Positions 1-8,877 are shown, numbered from the stretch's first letter. The stretch is DNA of 64,000 nt from Mycolicibacterium baixiangningiae (GCF_016313185.1 NZ_CP066218.1:3534001-3598000), one strand, 5' to 3'. Notes: generated by a model from the letters alone, not told the origin. Made by a program: numbers and translations.

Positions 1-110
1 ACGCTCACCTCGTGTCCGCGACCCCGCATGACCTCTGCCAGCTGCAGGACGTGGGACTGCACCCCGCCCGGCACGTCGAACGAGTACGGGCACACCATCC
101 CGATGCGCAT
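1..110 (-). CDS. pimA: Phosphatidylinositol alpha-mannosyltransferase PimA, 5' end only
   Basis: Only the first 36 codons are in the window; the gene runs off the left edge. The ATG at 110 begins MRIGMVCPYSFDVPGG, the N-terminus of the GT4 glycosyltransferase PimA, including the glycine-rich loop PGGVQSH. In the known pathway PimA transfers the first mannose from GDP-mannose to phosphatidylinositol on the cytoplasmic face of the membrane, the entry step to PIMs, lipomannan and lipoarabinomannan. The patA stop lies 2 nt upstream, so this is the promoter-distal gene of the thrS-HIT-pgsA-patA-pimA operon. Identification rests on the N-terminus plus context. Confidence 0.93.
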   Translation of the reverse strand, partial: MRIGMVCPYSFDVPGGVQSHVLQLAEVMRGRGHEVS

Positions 111-112
111 CG

Positions 113-1036
113 CTAACCGGCTCCGGCCAGTTTGGCGCGGCGCGCGTCGGACAGGTCGGCCAGCCACTGCGGTTGCAGCATGTGCCAATCCTCGGGGTGC
201 TTGGCGATGTTGATCGCGAACTGGTCGGCCAGCGCCTGGGTGATCGCCCCGACGTCGCCGCCTGAGGTGTCGAGCGGTGCGAAGACCTGCATGCCCCAGC
301 CGTCGTCGTCGAACCAGCAGTGCACCGGCAGCAGCGCCGCCCCGGTCTCACACGCCAGCTTCGCCGGTCCCGCGGGCATCCGGGTGGGCTCGCCGAAGAA
401 GTCGACCGCGACGCCGTGACGGGTCAGGTCGCGTTCGGCCATCAGGCACACCACCCGGTTGGCGCGCAACCGGTCTCGCAGCAGCTGATACGGCGGGCGC
501 TCACCCCCGGACAGCGGGATCACCTCGAAGCCGAGGCTTTCGCGGTAGGCGACGAAGCGGTTGAACAGCGACTCGGGCCGCAGCCGTTCGGCCACCGTGG
601 TGAACGTGCCGTGGTTCTGCACCAGCCACACCCCGGCCATATCCCAGTTGCCGCTGTGCGGCAGTGCCACGACGGCGCCGCGGCCGGCCTCGAGTGCATC
701 CCAGACGTGTTGGATGCCATCGACGGTGAGCTCCCGTCCCAGCTCGCGGTGGTCCATCGCCGGCAGCCGGAACGCTTCGCGCCAGTACCGGGCGTACGAC
801 GCGAGCGATGCGCGCATCAACTCGTCGGGCACGTCGGCCGGCGCGACGCCCGTGACCCTGGCGAGGTTCTTGCGCAGCTGCTCGGGGCCGCCGTTGCGCG
901 CCGAGTACCTGGCCCCGGCGTCGAACATGGTGCGCACCGCGGTATCCGGTAGGGCTCGGACCACCCGCCAGCCGGCGGCGTACCCCCAGTCCTTCAGCTT
1001 GTCGGTGCCGGGCGGCCGGCCGCCGAGTGCGGTCAC
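113..1036 (-). CDS. patA: Phosphatidylinositol mannoside acyltransferase PatA
   Basis: A 307-residue membrane-associated acyltransferase of the LpxL/HtrB-like family. In mycobacteria PatA acylates the mannose that PimA places on phosphatidylinositol. The HX4D-type catalytic signature is visible as PHSGNWD (about residue 130), followed by a conserved AERDLTRHGVAVDFFG segment. The start is the GTG at 1036, which overlaps the pgsA stop as GTGA; the same frame stays open far upstream across pgsA, but that extension is only a shadow. Tight coupling to pgsA and pimA supports the PIM role. Confidence 0.92.
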   Translation of the reverse strand: MTALGGRPPGTDKLKDWGYAAGWRVVRALPDTAVRTMFDAGARYSARNGGPEQLRKNLARVTGVAPADVPDELMRASLASYARYWREAFRLPAMDHRELGRELTVDGIQHVWDALEAGRGAVVALPHSGNWDMAGVWLVQNHGTFTTVAERLRPESLFNRFVAYRESLGFEVIPLSGGERPPYQLLRDRLRANRVVCLMAERDLTRHGVAVDFFGEPTRMPAGPAKLACETGAALLPVHCWFDDDGWGMQVFAPLDTSGGDVGAITQALADQFAINIAKHPEDWHMLQPQWLADLSDARRAKLAGAG

Positions 1037-1701
1037 TGTTGGTCCGCCGCCGGCTTCTCCCCGCCCGGGGGCTGGAGCCGGTCCATCGCACCGGGCGAGG
1101 TCCGCACCGTGTGCACGCGCTGGAGCACGGTGACCACGCTCGCCACGGCGAGGAGCCACATCGCCACCGGCAGCAGCCACGGGATGTGCAGGAACCACAC
1201 CCCGGATAGGCCGGCGCCGGTGATCACGATCACCAGCCGCTCGGGGCGCTCGATGAAGCCGCCGTCCCCGCGCAGCCCGCTGGCCTCGGCGCGCGCCTTG
1301 ATGTAGGAGATGACCTGCGAGGTGATCAGGCAGATCAAGGTCGCCACCACCAGCGACGGGCTGTCCATGCCGAAGGCCGCCCACCACAGCAGGCCCGCGA
1401 AGATCGCACCGTCGGCGATTCGGTCGCAGGTGGCGTCGAGCACCGCCCCGAATGGGGTTCCGCCCCCACTGAGCCGCGCCATGGCGCCGTCGAGCATGTC
1501 GGCGAGCACGAACACCGCAACGGCGAAGGCGCCCCACCACAGCTGCCCGATCGGGAAGAGCGTCAAGGCGGCCAACACCGTGCCCGCAGTGCCCAGGATC
1601 GTGATGCTGTCCGGGGTGAACCCCACGCGCAGGGCCGCTTTGGCGACCGGCCGGGACAGCTTCGTGTATGCGGCCCTGGTCATCAGATAAAAGTTGCTCA
1701 G
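1033..1701 (-). CDS. pgsA: Phosphatidylinositol (phosphate) synthase PgsA1, CTG start
   Basis: A CDP-alcohol phosphatidyltransferase with six hydrophobic segments and the family motif as DMLDGAMARLSGG...GAVLDATCDRIAD (DG..AR...G...D...D). It makes phosphatidylinositol phosphate, the precursor of PI and hence PIMs. The proposed start is a CTG at 1701 overlapping the HIT-gene stop as CTGA. A GGGAGG Shine-Dalgarno lies 7 nt upstream, and the protein from this CTG ([12 protein letters not shown]) aligns residue for residue with the M. tuberculosis N-terminus MSKLPFLSRAAF as I recall it. The nearest ATG, at 1683, has no ribosome site; an ATG-type start further upstream at 1746 would overlap the HIT gene by 49 bp. 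Confidence 0.9.
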   Translation of the reverse strand: MSNFYLMTRAAYTKLSRPVAKAALRVGFTPDSITILGTAGTVLAALTLFPIGQLWWGAFAVAVFVLADMLDGAMARLSGGGTPFGAVLDATCDRIADGAIFAGLLWWAAFGMDSPSLVVATLICLITSQVISYIKARAEASGLRGDGGFIERPERLVIVITGAGLSGVWFLHIPWLLPVAMWLLAVASVVTVLQRVHTVRTSPGAMDRLQPPGGEKPAADQQ

Positions 1702-2369
1702 TGCTCGACCTCCCGTCGATGCGCTCCCCCGTACTGGCGCGCCCACTCCGCCGCGAGCAGTTCGCGCGTCTCACGCAGCAGCTGTGGGATGATCTTGGAC
1801 CCGCCGATGATCGTGATGAAGTTGGCGTCCCCACCCCACCGCGGTACGACGTGCATGTGCAGGTGTTCGGCCAGCGAACCGCCCGCCGACTGCCCCAGGT
1901 TGAGCCCGACATTGAAGCCGTGCGGACGGGACACCGCCTTGATGACGCGAATCGCCTTCTGGGTGAACCCCATGAGCTCGATGCTCTCGGCCTCGGTGAG
2001 GTCTTCGAGTTCGGACACCCGCCGGTACGGCACGACCATGAGGTGTCCGGGGTTGTACGGGTACAGGTTGAGCACCGCGTACACCTGGTCACCGCGCGCC
2101 ACCACCAGCCCGTCCTCGTCGGCCATGTTGGGGATGTCGGTGAACGGCTCCGACGACTGGGACGAGCCCGAACCCTTCTTCATGGGCGACTCTGCGATGT
2201 AGCTCATGCGGTGCGGCGTCCACAACCGTTGCAGGTTGTCCGGATCGCCGACCCCGTGATCGATGATCGTCTGCTCTTCGCGCAAGCGCTCATCGCCGAT
2301 CGTCTGCTCTTCGCGCAAGCGCTCATCGATGATCGTCTGGTCGTCCGGTTCGGTCACGTCCCCACTCAC
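1698..2369 (-). CDS. HIT-family nucleotide phosphorylase/hydrolase (Rv2613c-like)
   Basis: A 223-residue histidine-triad protein; the active-site triad is [10 protein letters not shown] near residue 170. The M. tuberculosis orthologue in this operon position is reported to be a diadenosine tetraphosphate phosphorylase. The start is the GTG at 2369 overlapping the thrS stop (GTGA). The oddity is an N-terminal extension of about 50 residues containing tandem 11-residue repeats ([22 protein letters not shown]) encoded by a 33-bp DNA repeat. These charged repeats lie before the conserved fold and probably do not affect catalysis. If translation began at the internal ATG at 2208 ([12 protein letters not shown]) the repeats would be excluded. 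Confidence 0.88.
   Translation of the reverse strand: MSGDVTEPDDQTIIDERLREEQTIGDERLREEQTIIDHGVGDPDNLQRLWTPHRMSYIAESPMKKGSGSSQSSEPFTDIPNMADEDGLVVARGDQVYAVLNLYPYNPGHLMVVPYRRVSELEDLTEAESIELMGFTQKAIRVIKAVSRPHGFNVGLNLGQSAGGSLAEHLHMHVVPRWGGDANFITIIGGSKIIPQLLRETRELLAAEWARQYGGAHRREVEH
2262..2340. repeat. 33-bp in-frame tandem repeat (2.4 copies) in the HIT gene
   Basis: Units at 2262-2294 and 2295-2327 differ at only two positions, followed by a 13-bp partial copy at 2328-2340. The unit length is a multiple of three, so copy-number change keeps frame. It encodes charged 11-residue repeats at the protein N-terminus and could be a variable-number site useful for strain typing. Confidence 0.85.
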
Positions 2370-4420
2370 GTTCCGGCGCCCACCTTGACCAGATCGGCCG
2401 TGGGCACCGCGTTGCGGCGGTCGGCGATCCAGCTCACGATCGCCTCGACCGCCTCGTCGCGCGGCACCCCGTTGATCTGCGTGCGGTCACCGAAGCGGAA
2501 GCTCACCGCACCGGCGTCCACGTCCTTGTCCCCCGCCAGCACCATGAAGGGCACCCGCTGGTTGGTGTGGTTGACGATCTTCTTGGCCATCCGATCGTCG
2601 CTGGCATCCACCTCGACGCGCACGCCACGCGAACGGAGTTGCGCCGCAACATCGTTGAGGTACTCCACATGCCCGTCGGCGACCGGGATGCCGACCACCT
2701 GCACCGGCGCCAGCCACGCCGGGAACGCCCCGGCGTAGTGCTCGGTGAGCACCCCGAAGAACCGTTCGATCGAACCGAACAGCGCCCGGTGGATGAGCAC
2801 CGGCCGCTGCCGGCTGCCGTCGGCCGCGGTGTACTCCAGCTCGAACCGTTCGGGCATGTTGAAGTCCAGCTGGATCGTCGACATCTGCCAGTTGCGCCCC
2901 AGCGCGTCCTTGACCTGAACGGAGATCTTCGGACCGTAGAAGGCGGCGCCGCCGGGATCCGGCACGAGATCGAGGCCCGAGGCCTCGGCCACCTCGCGCA
3001 GCGTCTCGGTGGCCTCCTCCCAGATCTCGTCGGAGCCGACGTACTTCTCCGGATCCTTCGTCGACAGCTCCAGGTAGTACTCGTCGAGGCCGTAATCGGC
3101 CAGCAGGTCGAGCACGAACTGCAGCAGCGAGGTCAACTCGTCGCGCATCTGTTCACGGGAGACGTAGATGTGCGCGTCGTCCTGCGTCATCCCGCGCACC
3201 CGGGTCAGACCGTGCACCACACCGGACTTCTCGTAGCGGTACACCGAACCGAATTCGAAGAGCCGCAAAGGCAATTCGCGGTACGACCGGCCCCGCGAGC
3301 GGTAGATCAGGTGGTGCATCGGGCAGTTCATCGGCTTGAGGTAGTAGTTCTGCCCGGGCTTGCGCACCGCGCCGTCCGCGTCGTACTCGGCGTCGATGTG
3401 CATCGCCGGGAACATCCCGTCGGCGTACCACTCGAGATGCCCGGACGTCACGTAGAGGTGTTCTTTGGTGATGTGCGGGGTGTTGACGAACTCGTAGCCG
3501 GCCTCCAGGTGCTTGGCCCGCGAGTAATCCTCGAGTTCCTTGCGGATGATGCCGCCCTTGGGGTGGAAGACCGGCAGACCCGAACCGAGTTCGTCGGGGA
3601 AGCTGAACAGGTCGAGCTCCACGCCGAGCTTGCGGTGGTCGCGGCGCTGCGCCTCCTCGATGAGCTCGAGGTGGCGGTCGAGCGCCTCCTGCGACTCCCA
3701 GGCGGTGCCGTAGATGCGCTGCAGGCTCGCGTTGGCCTGATCGCCGCGCCAGTACGCGGCCGAACTGCGGGTCAGCTTGAATGCCGGGATGTACTTGGTG
3801 GTCGGGATGTGCGGACCGCGGCACAGGTCACCCCAGACGCGCTCCCGGGTACGGGGGTTGAGGTTGTCGTAGGCCGTCAGCTCGTCGCCACCGACCTCCA
3901 TCACCTCGGGATCGCCGGATTTGTCGTCGACGAGTTCGAGTTTGTAGGGCTCGTGCTGGAGTTCCGTGCGGGCCGCGTCCTTGGACTCGTAGACCCGCCG
4001 GGAGAACAGCTGACCGTCCTTGACGATCTGGCGCATCTTCTTCTCGAGCGCCTCGAGGTCCTCGGGCGTGAACGCCTGCGCTACGTCGAAGTCGTAGTAG
4101 AAACCGTCGGTGATGGGCGGGCCGATCCCCAGCTTGGCCTCGGGGAACAGGTCCTGCACCGCCTGCGCGAGGACGTGCGCGGCCGAATGGCGGATCACGC
4201 TGCGGCCCTCGTCGGTGTCGGCGGACACCGGCGTCACCTCGGCGTCGGACTCCGGCGCCCACGACAGGTCACGCAACCGGCCGTCGGCATCGCGCACCAC
4301 GACGATCGCATCGGGGGCGCCGCGACCCGGCAGACCCGCCTCGCGGACCGCCGCCCCGGCGGTGGTCCCGGCAGCGACCCGGATCAGGGCTGCTGGGGCT
4401 GGGCTGGCGGCGGCGCTCAT
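2366..4420 (-). CDS. thrS: Threonyl-tRNA synthetase
   Basis: A 684-residue class II aminoacyl-tRNA synthetase that charges tRNA-Thr. An N-terminal TGS-like domain is followed by the editing domain with the HXXXH signature ([11 protein letters not shown], about residue 78), then the catalytic core with the zinc/threonine-binding cysteine in [10 protein letters not shown], class II motif 2 in [15 protein letters not shown], and motif 3 plus the anticodon-binding domain at the C-terminus. The ATG at 4420 is the first gene of the leftward operon. A candidate -10 (TAGCAT, minus strand, 4468-4463) and an inverted repeat ATGGTCG-N4-CGACCAT (4447-4464) lie just upstream. I see no T-box leader. Confidence 0.97.
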   Translation of the reverse strand: MSAAASPAPAALIRVAAGTTAGAAVREAGLPGRGAPDAIVVVRDADGRLRDLSWAPESDAEVTPVSADTDEGRSVIRHSAAHVLAQAVQDLFPEAKLGIGPPITDGFYYDFDVAQAFTPEDLEALEKKMRQIVKDGQLFSRRVYESKDAARTELQHEPYKLELVDDKSGDPEVMEVGGDELTAYDNLNPRTRERVWGDLCRGPHIPTTKYIPAFKLTRSSAAYWRGDQANASLQRIYGTAWESQEALDRHLELIEEAQRRDHRKLGVELDLFSFPDELGSGLPVFHPKGGIIRKELEDYSRAKHLEAGYEFVNTPHITKEHLYVTSGHLEWYADGMFPAMHIDAEYDADGAVRKPGQNYYLKPMNCPMHHLIYRSRGRSYRELPLRLFEFGSVYRYEKSGVVHGLTRVRGMTQDDAHIYVSREQMRDELTSLLQFVLDLLADYGLDEYYLELSTKDPEKYVGSDEIWEEATETLREVAEASGLDLVPDPGGAAFYGPKISVQVKDALGRNWQMSTIQLDFNMPERFELEYTAADGSRQRPVLIHRALFGSIERFFGVLTEHYAGAFPAWLAPVQVVGIPVADGHVEYLNDVAAQLRSRGVRVEVDASDDRMAKKIVNHTNQRVPFMVLAGDKDVDAGAVSFRFGDRTQINGVPRDEAVEAIVSWIADRRNAVPTADLVKVGAGT

Positions 4421-4505
4421 CGGTGTGTCTCCATAGCGGGTCGGGGATGGTCGATCGCGACCATGCTATCGGTGTGGGCCGCCGAACCCCGAGCGTGACC
4501 GAACG

Positions 4506-4955
4506 TCAGGGAGAGCCCACCCCGAGGGGGCTGTTGAGCCACCCGTGCTCGACCCCGAAGAGCTCCCCCGCCCAGTCGACCGCACCCATCAGCCACAGCG
4601 TCGTGAACACCACCACCGCGGTGAGCAGACCACCCAGGATCTGCACGATCGCGGGCTGGCCGTGGAACCAGTCCATCGCCTTGTCGTAGCGCTCCCGCAC
4701 TTTCGCCAGAAGGCTTTGGGCCCAGTCGAACTCGGTGGCCAGGATGCCCAGGCCGATGAACACGATCGCCCACCCGGGTCCCGGGTACGGGATCGCGAGG
4801 ATGCCGAGGCCCAGCACCACCACGCCGACGACCCCGACCGCGATGCGGTAGAAGAACTTGACCCGGGGCCGACGGTGCAGTCCGTCCCGCCACCGTTTCC
4901 ACCGGTCTTTGACCCCCGACCAGCGCGACGGTTGCTCGGTTTCGTTCTCGGTCAC
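4506..4955 (-). CDS. PGPGW-motif transmembrane protein (TIGR02611 type)
   Basis: A 149-residue membrane protein with two closely spaced hydrophobic segments around the family motif YPGPGWAIVFIGLGILATEF (about residues 57-76) and a third hydrophobic segment near residues 104-125. The N-terminus is charged and cytoplasmic-looking. The start is the GTG at 4955, overlapping the upstream thioesterase stop as GTGA, so the two genes are translationally coupled. The family is widespread in Actinobacteria and has no established function. Transcription is leftward, toward thrS. Confidence 0.8.
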   Translation of the reverse strand: MTENETEQPSRWSGVKDRWKRWRDGLHRRPRVKFFYRIAVGVVGVVVLGLGILAIPYPGPGWAIVFIGLGILATEFDWAQSLLAKVRERYDKAMDWFHGQPAIVQILGGLLTAVVVFTTLWLMGAVDWAGELFGVEHGWLNSPLGVGSP

Positions 4956-5587
4956 GGTTGCCCCGGTTTCAGTCGGACGAACAACGCCTCGGCGTCGGCG
5001 AGCACGGTGTCCCCGTCGAGAAGCCGGCCCTCGACGAAGATCTTGCGGCCTTCGATCCGGTTGATGCCGGCCTCGACGCGCAGTGTCTTCTCCACCGGTG
5101 CGATGTTGCGGTAGTTCAGGTGCAGGAAGGCGGTGCGCTGATACCGGCTCTGGGTGAGTTTGTAGGCGGTGTAGCCGAGTACCGAGTCGAACAGCAGGGC
5201 TACCGCGCCGCCGTGTGCGGCGCCGTTGCGGCCGAGATAGAACCGCCGGAACGTGGCCTCGCCGGCGATGCGGCCGTCGTCGGTCTTGGCCAGCACCGTC
5301 GGCACCTGCAGGATGTTCCCCCGGTTGGGTAGGTCCAGCCGGCGCCCGGACGGCGAATGCCACTCGTCGGAGTGGTAAGGCGCCAGCAGGCCGCTGACCT
5401 TCTCGATCAGCCCTGCGGCCTCGGTGATCACCTCGTCGGGGGCGTCGGCAGCGCGGGCGAGGTCCTGCAGATCGCGGACCGCCTCGACGAACCGGCCGTA
5501 ATCGGGCCCGCCGCGGGTGGTCGGTTCCGGCGGGTTGAACCCGCCACCGTCCTGCCCCCGGCTCGATTCGCTGACCACACCGCCCAC
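4952..5587 (-). CDS. PaaI-like hotdog-fold acyl-CoA thioesterase
   Basis: A 211-residue soluble protein with a single hotdog domain in its C-terminal two thirds. The catalytic/loop signature NGAAHGGAVALLFDSVLGY matches PaaI/4HBT thioesterases of the mycobacterial Rv0098/Rv2475-like type, which hydrolyse acyl-CoA esters. The N-terminal 70 residues are less conserved. The frame opens with GTG at 5587; an in-frame GTG at 5578 is an alternative. It is the first gene of a two-gene leftward unit and diverges from the DUF1990 gene, 34 bp away. The substrate cannot be read from sequence. Confidence 0.82.
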   Translation of the reverse strand: MGGVVSESSRGQDGGGFNPPEPTTRGGPDYGRFVEAVRDLQDLARAADAPDEVITEAAGLIEKVSGLLAPYHSDEWHSPSGRRLDLPNRGNILQVPTVLAKTDDGRIAGEATFRRFYLGRNGAAHGGAVALLFDSVLGYTAYKLTQSRYQRTAFLHLNYRNIAPVEKTLRVEAGINRIEGRKIFVEGRLLDGDTVLADAEALFVRLKPGQP

Positions 5588-5621
5588 CGTATGGGGGCGC
5601 GCGCGATGAGAGGGTGGCGGG

Positions 5622-6119
5622 GTGAAGCTCAGCGACCTCGCCGCTCTGCCGTTGACCTATTCCGAGGTCGGCGCGACCGGCGGACCGATGCCCGCCGGCT
5701 ACCACCATGTGCAGGAGTCGGCGGTGATCGGATCTGGTCGCGCGCGCTTCGACCGGGCCGGCGCCGAGGTGATGCGCTGGGGCATGCTCCGCGGCGCCGG
5801 CCTGCACGTGCGCGCCACGACGGAGGTCGCCGAGGTGGGCTCCGAGGTGATCGTGGGCCTGGGCCCGGTGCGGGTCCCGTGCCGCGTCGTCTATGTCATC
5901 GACGAACCCGACCGCCGCGGATTCGCCTACGGCACGCTGCCCGGGCACGCCGAGACCGGCGAGGAACTGTTCGCGGTGCGCTACGACCCGGCGACCGATC
6001 AGGTGTATGCGGAGGTGGCGGCGTTCTCCCGGCACGGCACGTGGTGGAGTCGGCTCGCGGGCCCGGTCACCTCACTGCTGCAACGCGTGGTCACCCGGCG
6101 CTATCTGCGGGCGCTCTGA
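5622..6119 (+). CDS. DUF1990 family protein
   Basis: A 165-residue soluble protein whose pattern (LPLTYSEVGATGG, RGAGLHVRATTEV, RRGFAYGTLPGHAETGEE, FSRHGTWWSRLAGPV) is that of the DUF1990/YndJ-C-like family of actinobacterial proteins of unknown role; the fold is thought to resemble SRPBCC lipid-binding domains. The start is the GTG at 5622 preceded by a GGTGGCGGG stretch. Its 3' end overlaps the convergent membrane-protein gene by 48 bp. Confidence 0.8.
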   Translation: MKLSDLAALPLTYSEVGATGGPMPAGYHHVQESAVIGSGRARFDRAGAEVMRWGMLRGAGLHVRATTEVAEVGSEVIVGLGPVRVPCRVVYVIDEPDRRGFAYGTLPGHAETGEELFAVRYDPATDQVYAEVAAFSRHGTWWSRLAGPVTSLLQRVVTRRYLRAL

Positions 6120-7178
6120 GGTGTCGGTCCGGACAGGGTGCCGGACCGCCACGTCGATCTGATAGGTCAACACCGCCAGCGTGAACAGCCCGATCGACAG
6201 GCTGATCAGTGCGGCGAAGCCCTCGGTCGCGAAGTCGACGAACGCGTTGAGGAACGTGAACAGCAGCGCGGCGTTACGCAGCCAGCGCAGCGGCCACAGC
6301 CGGGTGGTGTGGCGCCGCGCGATCATCGCCGGCACCGCGATCGCCGAGGTCACCGCGGCGGTGATGATCAGGATGACCGACGCCGGGTTCATTCCGTCCA
6401 ACCGCAGGGTGATGTCGTCGTGCTGGTAGAAGTAGCCGCCCAGCGCGATACCGAGCAGCCCGAAGAGCATGCCGCCGACGGCACCGATCACCAGCAGCCA
6501 CCCGACCACCGGCACCCAGCGCGGACTGCGGAAGAACCCGGGAATCAGGCGCGGCGCCCACCGCTGCAGGCGGTAGAGCCGGTCACTGGTGGGGTCCGCG
6601 GCCACCAGCAGGGCCCGCACGCGGCCGACGTCGTCCCGATCCGCCCCCGCTTCCTCGGCCTGCACCAGCAGTGCCAACCCGATCTCCCGGCGGTGGTGGG
6701 CCAGCCCGCGCGCGACCCCGTCGGCGGCGATCGACGTCGCCGAGGCCAGACATTCCCGCGCCGTCAGTGGCCGGAAGTCCCGGACCACCCGGGCGCCGAC
6801 GAGGATGAGGACGACGAGGATGTACATGATCTCGGCGGCCGGCCCGTAGAAGTAGTCGTTGGTCTTGGTGACGAACTTGCCGACCTCGTCGAGGAACAGT
6901 CCGAATCCGACCCCACCCATGATCACCGCGGCCACCCGCGCGCCCGCACCGATCAGCAGCCAGCCGATCAGCAGCGCGAGCATCATCAGCGCACCACCCC
7001 ACAGGGCGTGCGCGATGTGCAGGTCTCCGCTGCCGACCTGCGGATATCCGGTCAGCTCGAGATAGAGACGGGTGATGAGGATAGTGGCGATCGCGATGAG
7101 CACGAACGCTTCGGCCGACGCCGAACCGGTGGCGTCGCGGGTCATCGCACCTCGACGGCTTCGACGGCTGTTGTTCAT
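6072..7178 (-). CDS. Polytopic membrane protein of unknown function
   Basis: A 368-residue protein with about eight hydrophobic segments in two blocks (about residues 20-150 and 235-345) separated by a charged cytosolic stretch of roughly 80 residues (LAHHRREIGLALLVQAEEAG). The second residue block contains FLDEVGKFVTKTNDYFYGP, a conserved hydrophilic loop typical of this uncharacterised actinobacterial family. The start is the ATG at 7178 (MNNSRRSRRG) because GGAGG lies 4-5 nt upstream; an ATG at 7145 is the alternative. It diverges from the ANTAR gene. No function can be assigned. Confidence 0.75.
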   Translation of the reverse strand: MNNSRRSRRGAMTRDATGSASAEAFVLIAIATILITRLYLELTGYPQVGSGDLHIAHALWGGALMMLALLIGWLLIGAGARVAAVIMGGVGFGLFLDEVGKFVTKTNDYFYGPAAEIMYILVVLILVGARVVRDFRPLTARECLASATSIAADGVARGLAHHRREIGLALLVQAEEAGADRDDVGRVRALLVAADPTSDRLYRLQRWAPRLIPGFFRSPRWVPVVGWLLVIGAVGGMLFGLLGIALGGYFYQHDDITLRLDGMNPASVILIITAAVTSAIAVPAMIARRHTTRLWPLRWLRNAALLFTFLNAFVDFATEGFAALISLSIGLFTLAVLTYQIDVAVRHPVRTDTSERPQIAPGDHALQQ

Positions 7179-7238
7179 GCATCCTCCGGCAGATGGAGCG
7201 CGTAGCCTTAAGCAACTTATCGGAGGGACACGATCAAG

Positions 7239-7955
7239 ATGGTGCTGGTGAACGAACCTGCCGGCCTCGACGGAGTGCACCGGCGAATCGCCGAACTGGT
7301 GCAACAGTTGCACGGACAATTCGAGGCAGACCCCGACGCGGTGATCGCCGAACTGGTCGAGCACGCCGCGGTCGAGATCCCGGGCGCCCAATACGCCGGT
7401 GTGACCGTCACCCGCAATGCCAAGAAGATCGAGACACCGGCGGCGTCGCACAAGTGGCCGATCCTGCTCGACGAAATCCAGGAGCGCCACCGCGAAGGGC
7501 CCTGCCTCACCGCGGCCTGGGAGGAGCGCACCGTCCACGTCGCCGACCTGGAGCACGACGACCGTTTCCCGCATTACCGGCGCGATGTCCTCGACCACAC
7601 ACCGATCCGCTCGGTGATGGCGTTCCAGTTGTTCATCGCCGATCAGACGATGGGCGCGATCAACGTGTACGCCGAGACACCCCACGCGTTCGGGCCGGCG
7701 ACCCGTGAGATCGGGTTGATCTTCGCCGCCCACTCCTCGGTGGCCTGGAACTCGGCGCGCCGCGACGAGCAGTTCCGGCAGGCGCTCGCCAGCCGCGACA
7801 TCATCGGTCAGGCCAAGGGCATGATCATGGAGCGGTACACCGTCGACGCGGTGCAGGCGTTCGCGCTGCTGCGCAAGCTGTCGCAGGACTCCAATGTCCC
7901 CCTACTCCAAATCGCGACAGAACTGACGAAAAACGCGAGTTCGGCCGGGATCTGA
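7239..7955 (+). CDS. GAF-ANTAR domain regulator
   Basis: A 238-residue cytosolic sensor. A GAF domain spans about residues 20-165, and a C-terminal ANTAR domain covers about 170-232 with the expected three-helix pattern (SRDIIGQAKGMIMERYTVDAVQAFALLRKLS). ANTAR domains bind paired RNA hairpins and act as antiterminators, so this protein probably controls transcripts post-initiation; the GAF ligand is unknown. The ATG at 7239 follows a GGAGGGACACG leader. Mycobacteria carry several such proteins. Confidence 0.88.
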   Translation: MVLVNEPAGLDGVHRRIAELVQQLHGQFEADPDAVIAELVEHAAVEIPGAQYAGVTVTRNAKKIETPAASHKWPILLDEIQERHREGPCLTAAWEERTVHVADLEHDDRFPHYRRDVLDHTPIRSVMAFQLFIADQTMGAINVYAETPHAFGPATREIGLIFAAHSSVAWNSARRDEQFRQALASRDIIGQAKGMIMERYTVDAVQAFALLRKLSQDSNVPLLQIATELTKNASSAGI

Positions 7956-8026
7956 CGCACGGGGTTTCATCGCGCCGGACCCGGGGCACCACAGTCCTCA
8001 CATAGCAAGCAGAGGGTTGGTGCGTG

Positions 8027-8428
8027 ATGAGTCTCGAATCGAAGCCGGGCGCCGATGCGTCGCTGGGCGAATTGATGAGTCAGCTGTCCGCCCAGACGTC
8101 GCGTCTGGTGCGCGACGAGTTGCGGTTGGCGCAGAAGGAATTCCAGGAATCGGCGAAGCATGCCGGCATCGGTGCCGGATTGCTCAGCGTCGCTGGGCTT
8201 TTCGCATTCCTTGGGCTCGCGACGGTGATCGCCGCCGCGGTGGCGGCGCTGTCGCTGGTTTTGCCCGTATGGGCGGCGGCGCTGATCGTCGCGCTGGTGC
8301 TGTTCATCATCGCCGGGGTCGCGGCACTGGTCAGCAAGAAGCAGGCCGAGGAAATCACCCCGGCGGCTCCCCGAACCGTCGAAACGGTTAAGGCCGACAT
8401 CCAAGAGGTAAAGGACCGAGCGTCATGA
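8027..8428 (+). CDS. Phage holin-X/DUF1469-like membrane protein
   Basis: A 133-residue protein with an N-terminal amphipathic region (LGELMSQLSAQTSRLVRDEL) and two strong transmembrane segments (about residues 48-75 and 80-107), the layout of the actinobacterial holin-X superfamily (formerly DUF1469). Despite the name it is a chromosomal envelope or stress-associated protein, not a lysis gene. The ATG at 8027 is used, with GTG 8024 as an alternative. It overlaps the DUF3618 gene by ATGA and is cotranscribed with it. Confidence 0.8.
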   Translation: MSLESKPGADASLGELMSQLSAQTSRLVRDELRLAQKEFQESAKHAGIGAGLLSVAGLFAFLGLATVIAAAVAALSLVLPVWAAALIVALVLFIIAGVAALVSKKQAEEITPAAPRTVETVKADIQEVKDRAS

Positions 8429-8715
8429 CCGCACCCGACCGCCCCGAACCCGGCCCGGAGGCCGGCGTCGAAGACATCGAGGCTGACATCGAGGCCACCC
8501 GCCAGCAACTCGGCGAGACGGTCGAAGCGCTGTCGGCCAAGCTGGACGTCAAGCAGCAGGCCAAGGACAAGGTCGACGAGACCAAGCAGCGCGTCGCCTA
8601 TACAGCGCAAACCGCCCAGCACGCCGTGACCGACAATCCGCAGAAGGCGATCCCGGTGGCGGCGGCGGTCGTCGCCCTGCTGTTGGTGATCATCGTGTGG
8701 CGCAGGCGCCACTGA
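8425..8715 (+). CDS. DUF3618 protein
   Basis: A 96-residue protein with a DUF3618 signature (EDIEADIEATRQQLGETVEA), a charged helical centre rich in Lys/Asp/Gln, and one C-terminal transmembrane helix ending in RRRH. It is probably tail-anchored with a long cytosolic helix. The ATG overlaps the holin-X stop (ATGA), the standard partnership of these two families in Actinobacteria. The function of the pair is unknown. Confidence 0.8.
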   Translation: MTAPDRPEPGPEAGVEDIEADIEATRQQLGETVEALSAKLDVKQQAKDKVDETKQRVAYTAQTAQHAVTDNPQKAIPVAAAVVALLLVIIVWRRRH

Positions 8716-8772
8716 GGGCCCACAGTTAGCACGGCCCCTTCAGGGGATCCGGTAGCCGCCCTAAAATTCATT

Positions 8773-8789
8773 TGCTCGACTTTCGAGCA
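8773..8789. promoter_or_regulatory. Inverted repeat TGCTCGA-CTT-TCGAGCA upstream of the acidic exported protein
   Basis: A perfect 7-bp palindrome with a 3-bp centre in an unusually AT-rich stretch 89 bp before the ATG at 8878. It could be an operator or part of a promoter region. A weaker hairpin (CCCC-TTCA-GGGG, about 8737-8748) just after the DUF3618 gene may terminate that operon. Confidence 0.4.
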
Positions 8790-8877
8790 TTTACTTCTTT
8801 ATCAGGTTCCTTTAAGGTACGTTTCTCGTCATCCGGCGTGGTCGGGGGGACGATTGATAACCGAGAAGGGGGCCAAG

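Noticed and set aside
113..2092. A single 659-codon minus-strand frame spanning patA, pgsA and part of the HIT gene
   Set aside because: Its upstream two thirds are Arg/Ser/Gly-rich nonsense over pgsA and the HIT gene, which have recognised domains in other frames. Only the part from GTG 1036 is PatA.
2567..4498. A 643-codon plus-strand frame opposite thrS
   Set aside because: Long antisense frames are common in GC-rich genes. The translation lacks motifs, and thrS on the other strand is certain.
4421..4505. T-box leader for thrS
   Set aside because: Only 85 bp to the next gene, with no specifier/antiterminator structure. A simple promoter with an inverted repeat explains it.
8027..8715. 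Prophage lysis module
   Set aside because: The holin-X/DUF3618 pair is a standard chromosomal actinobacterial unit, with no endolysin or phage genes nearby.
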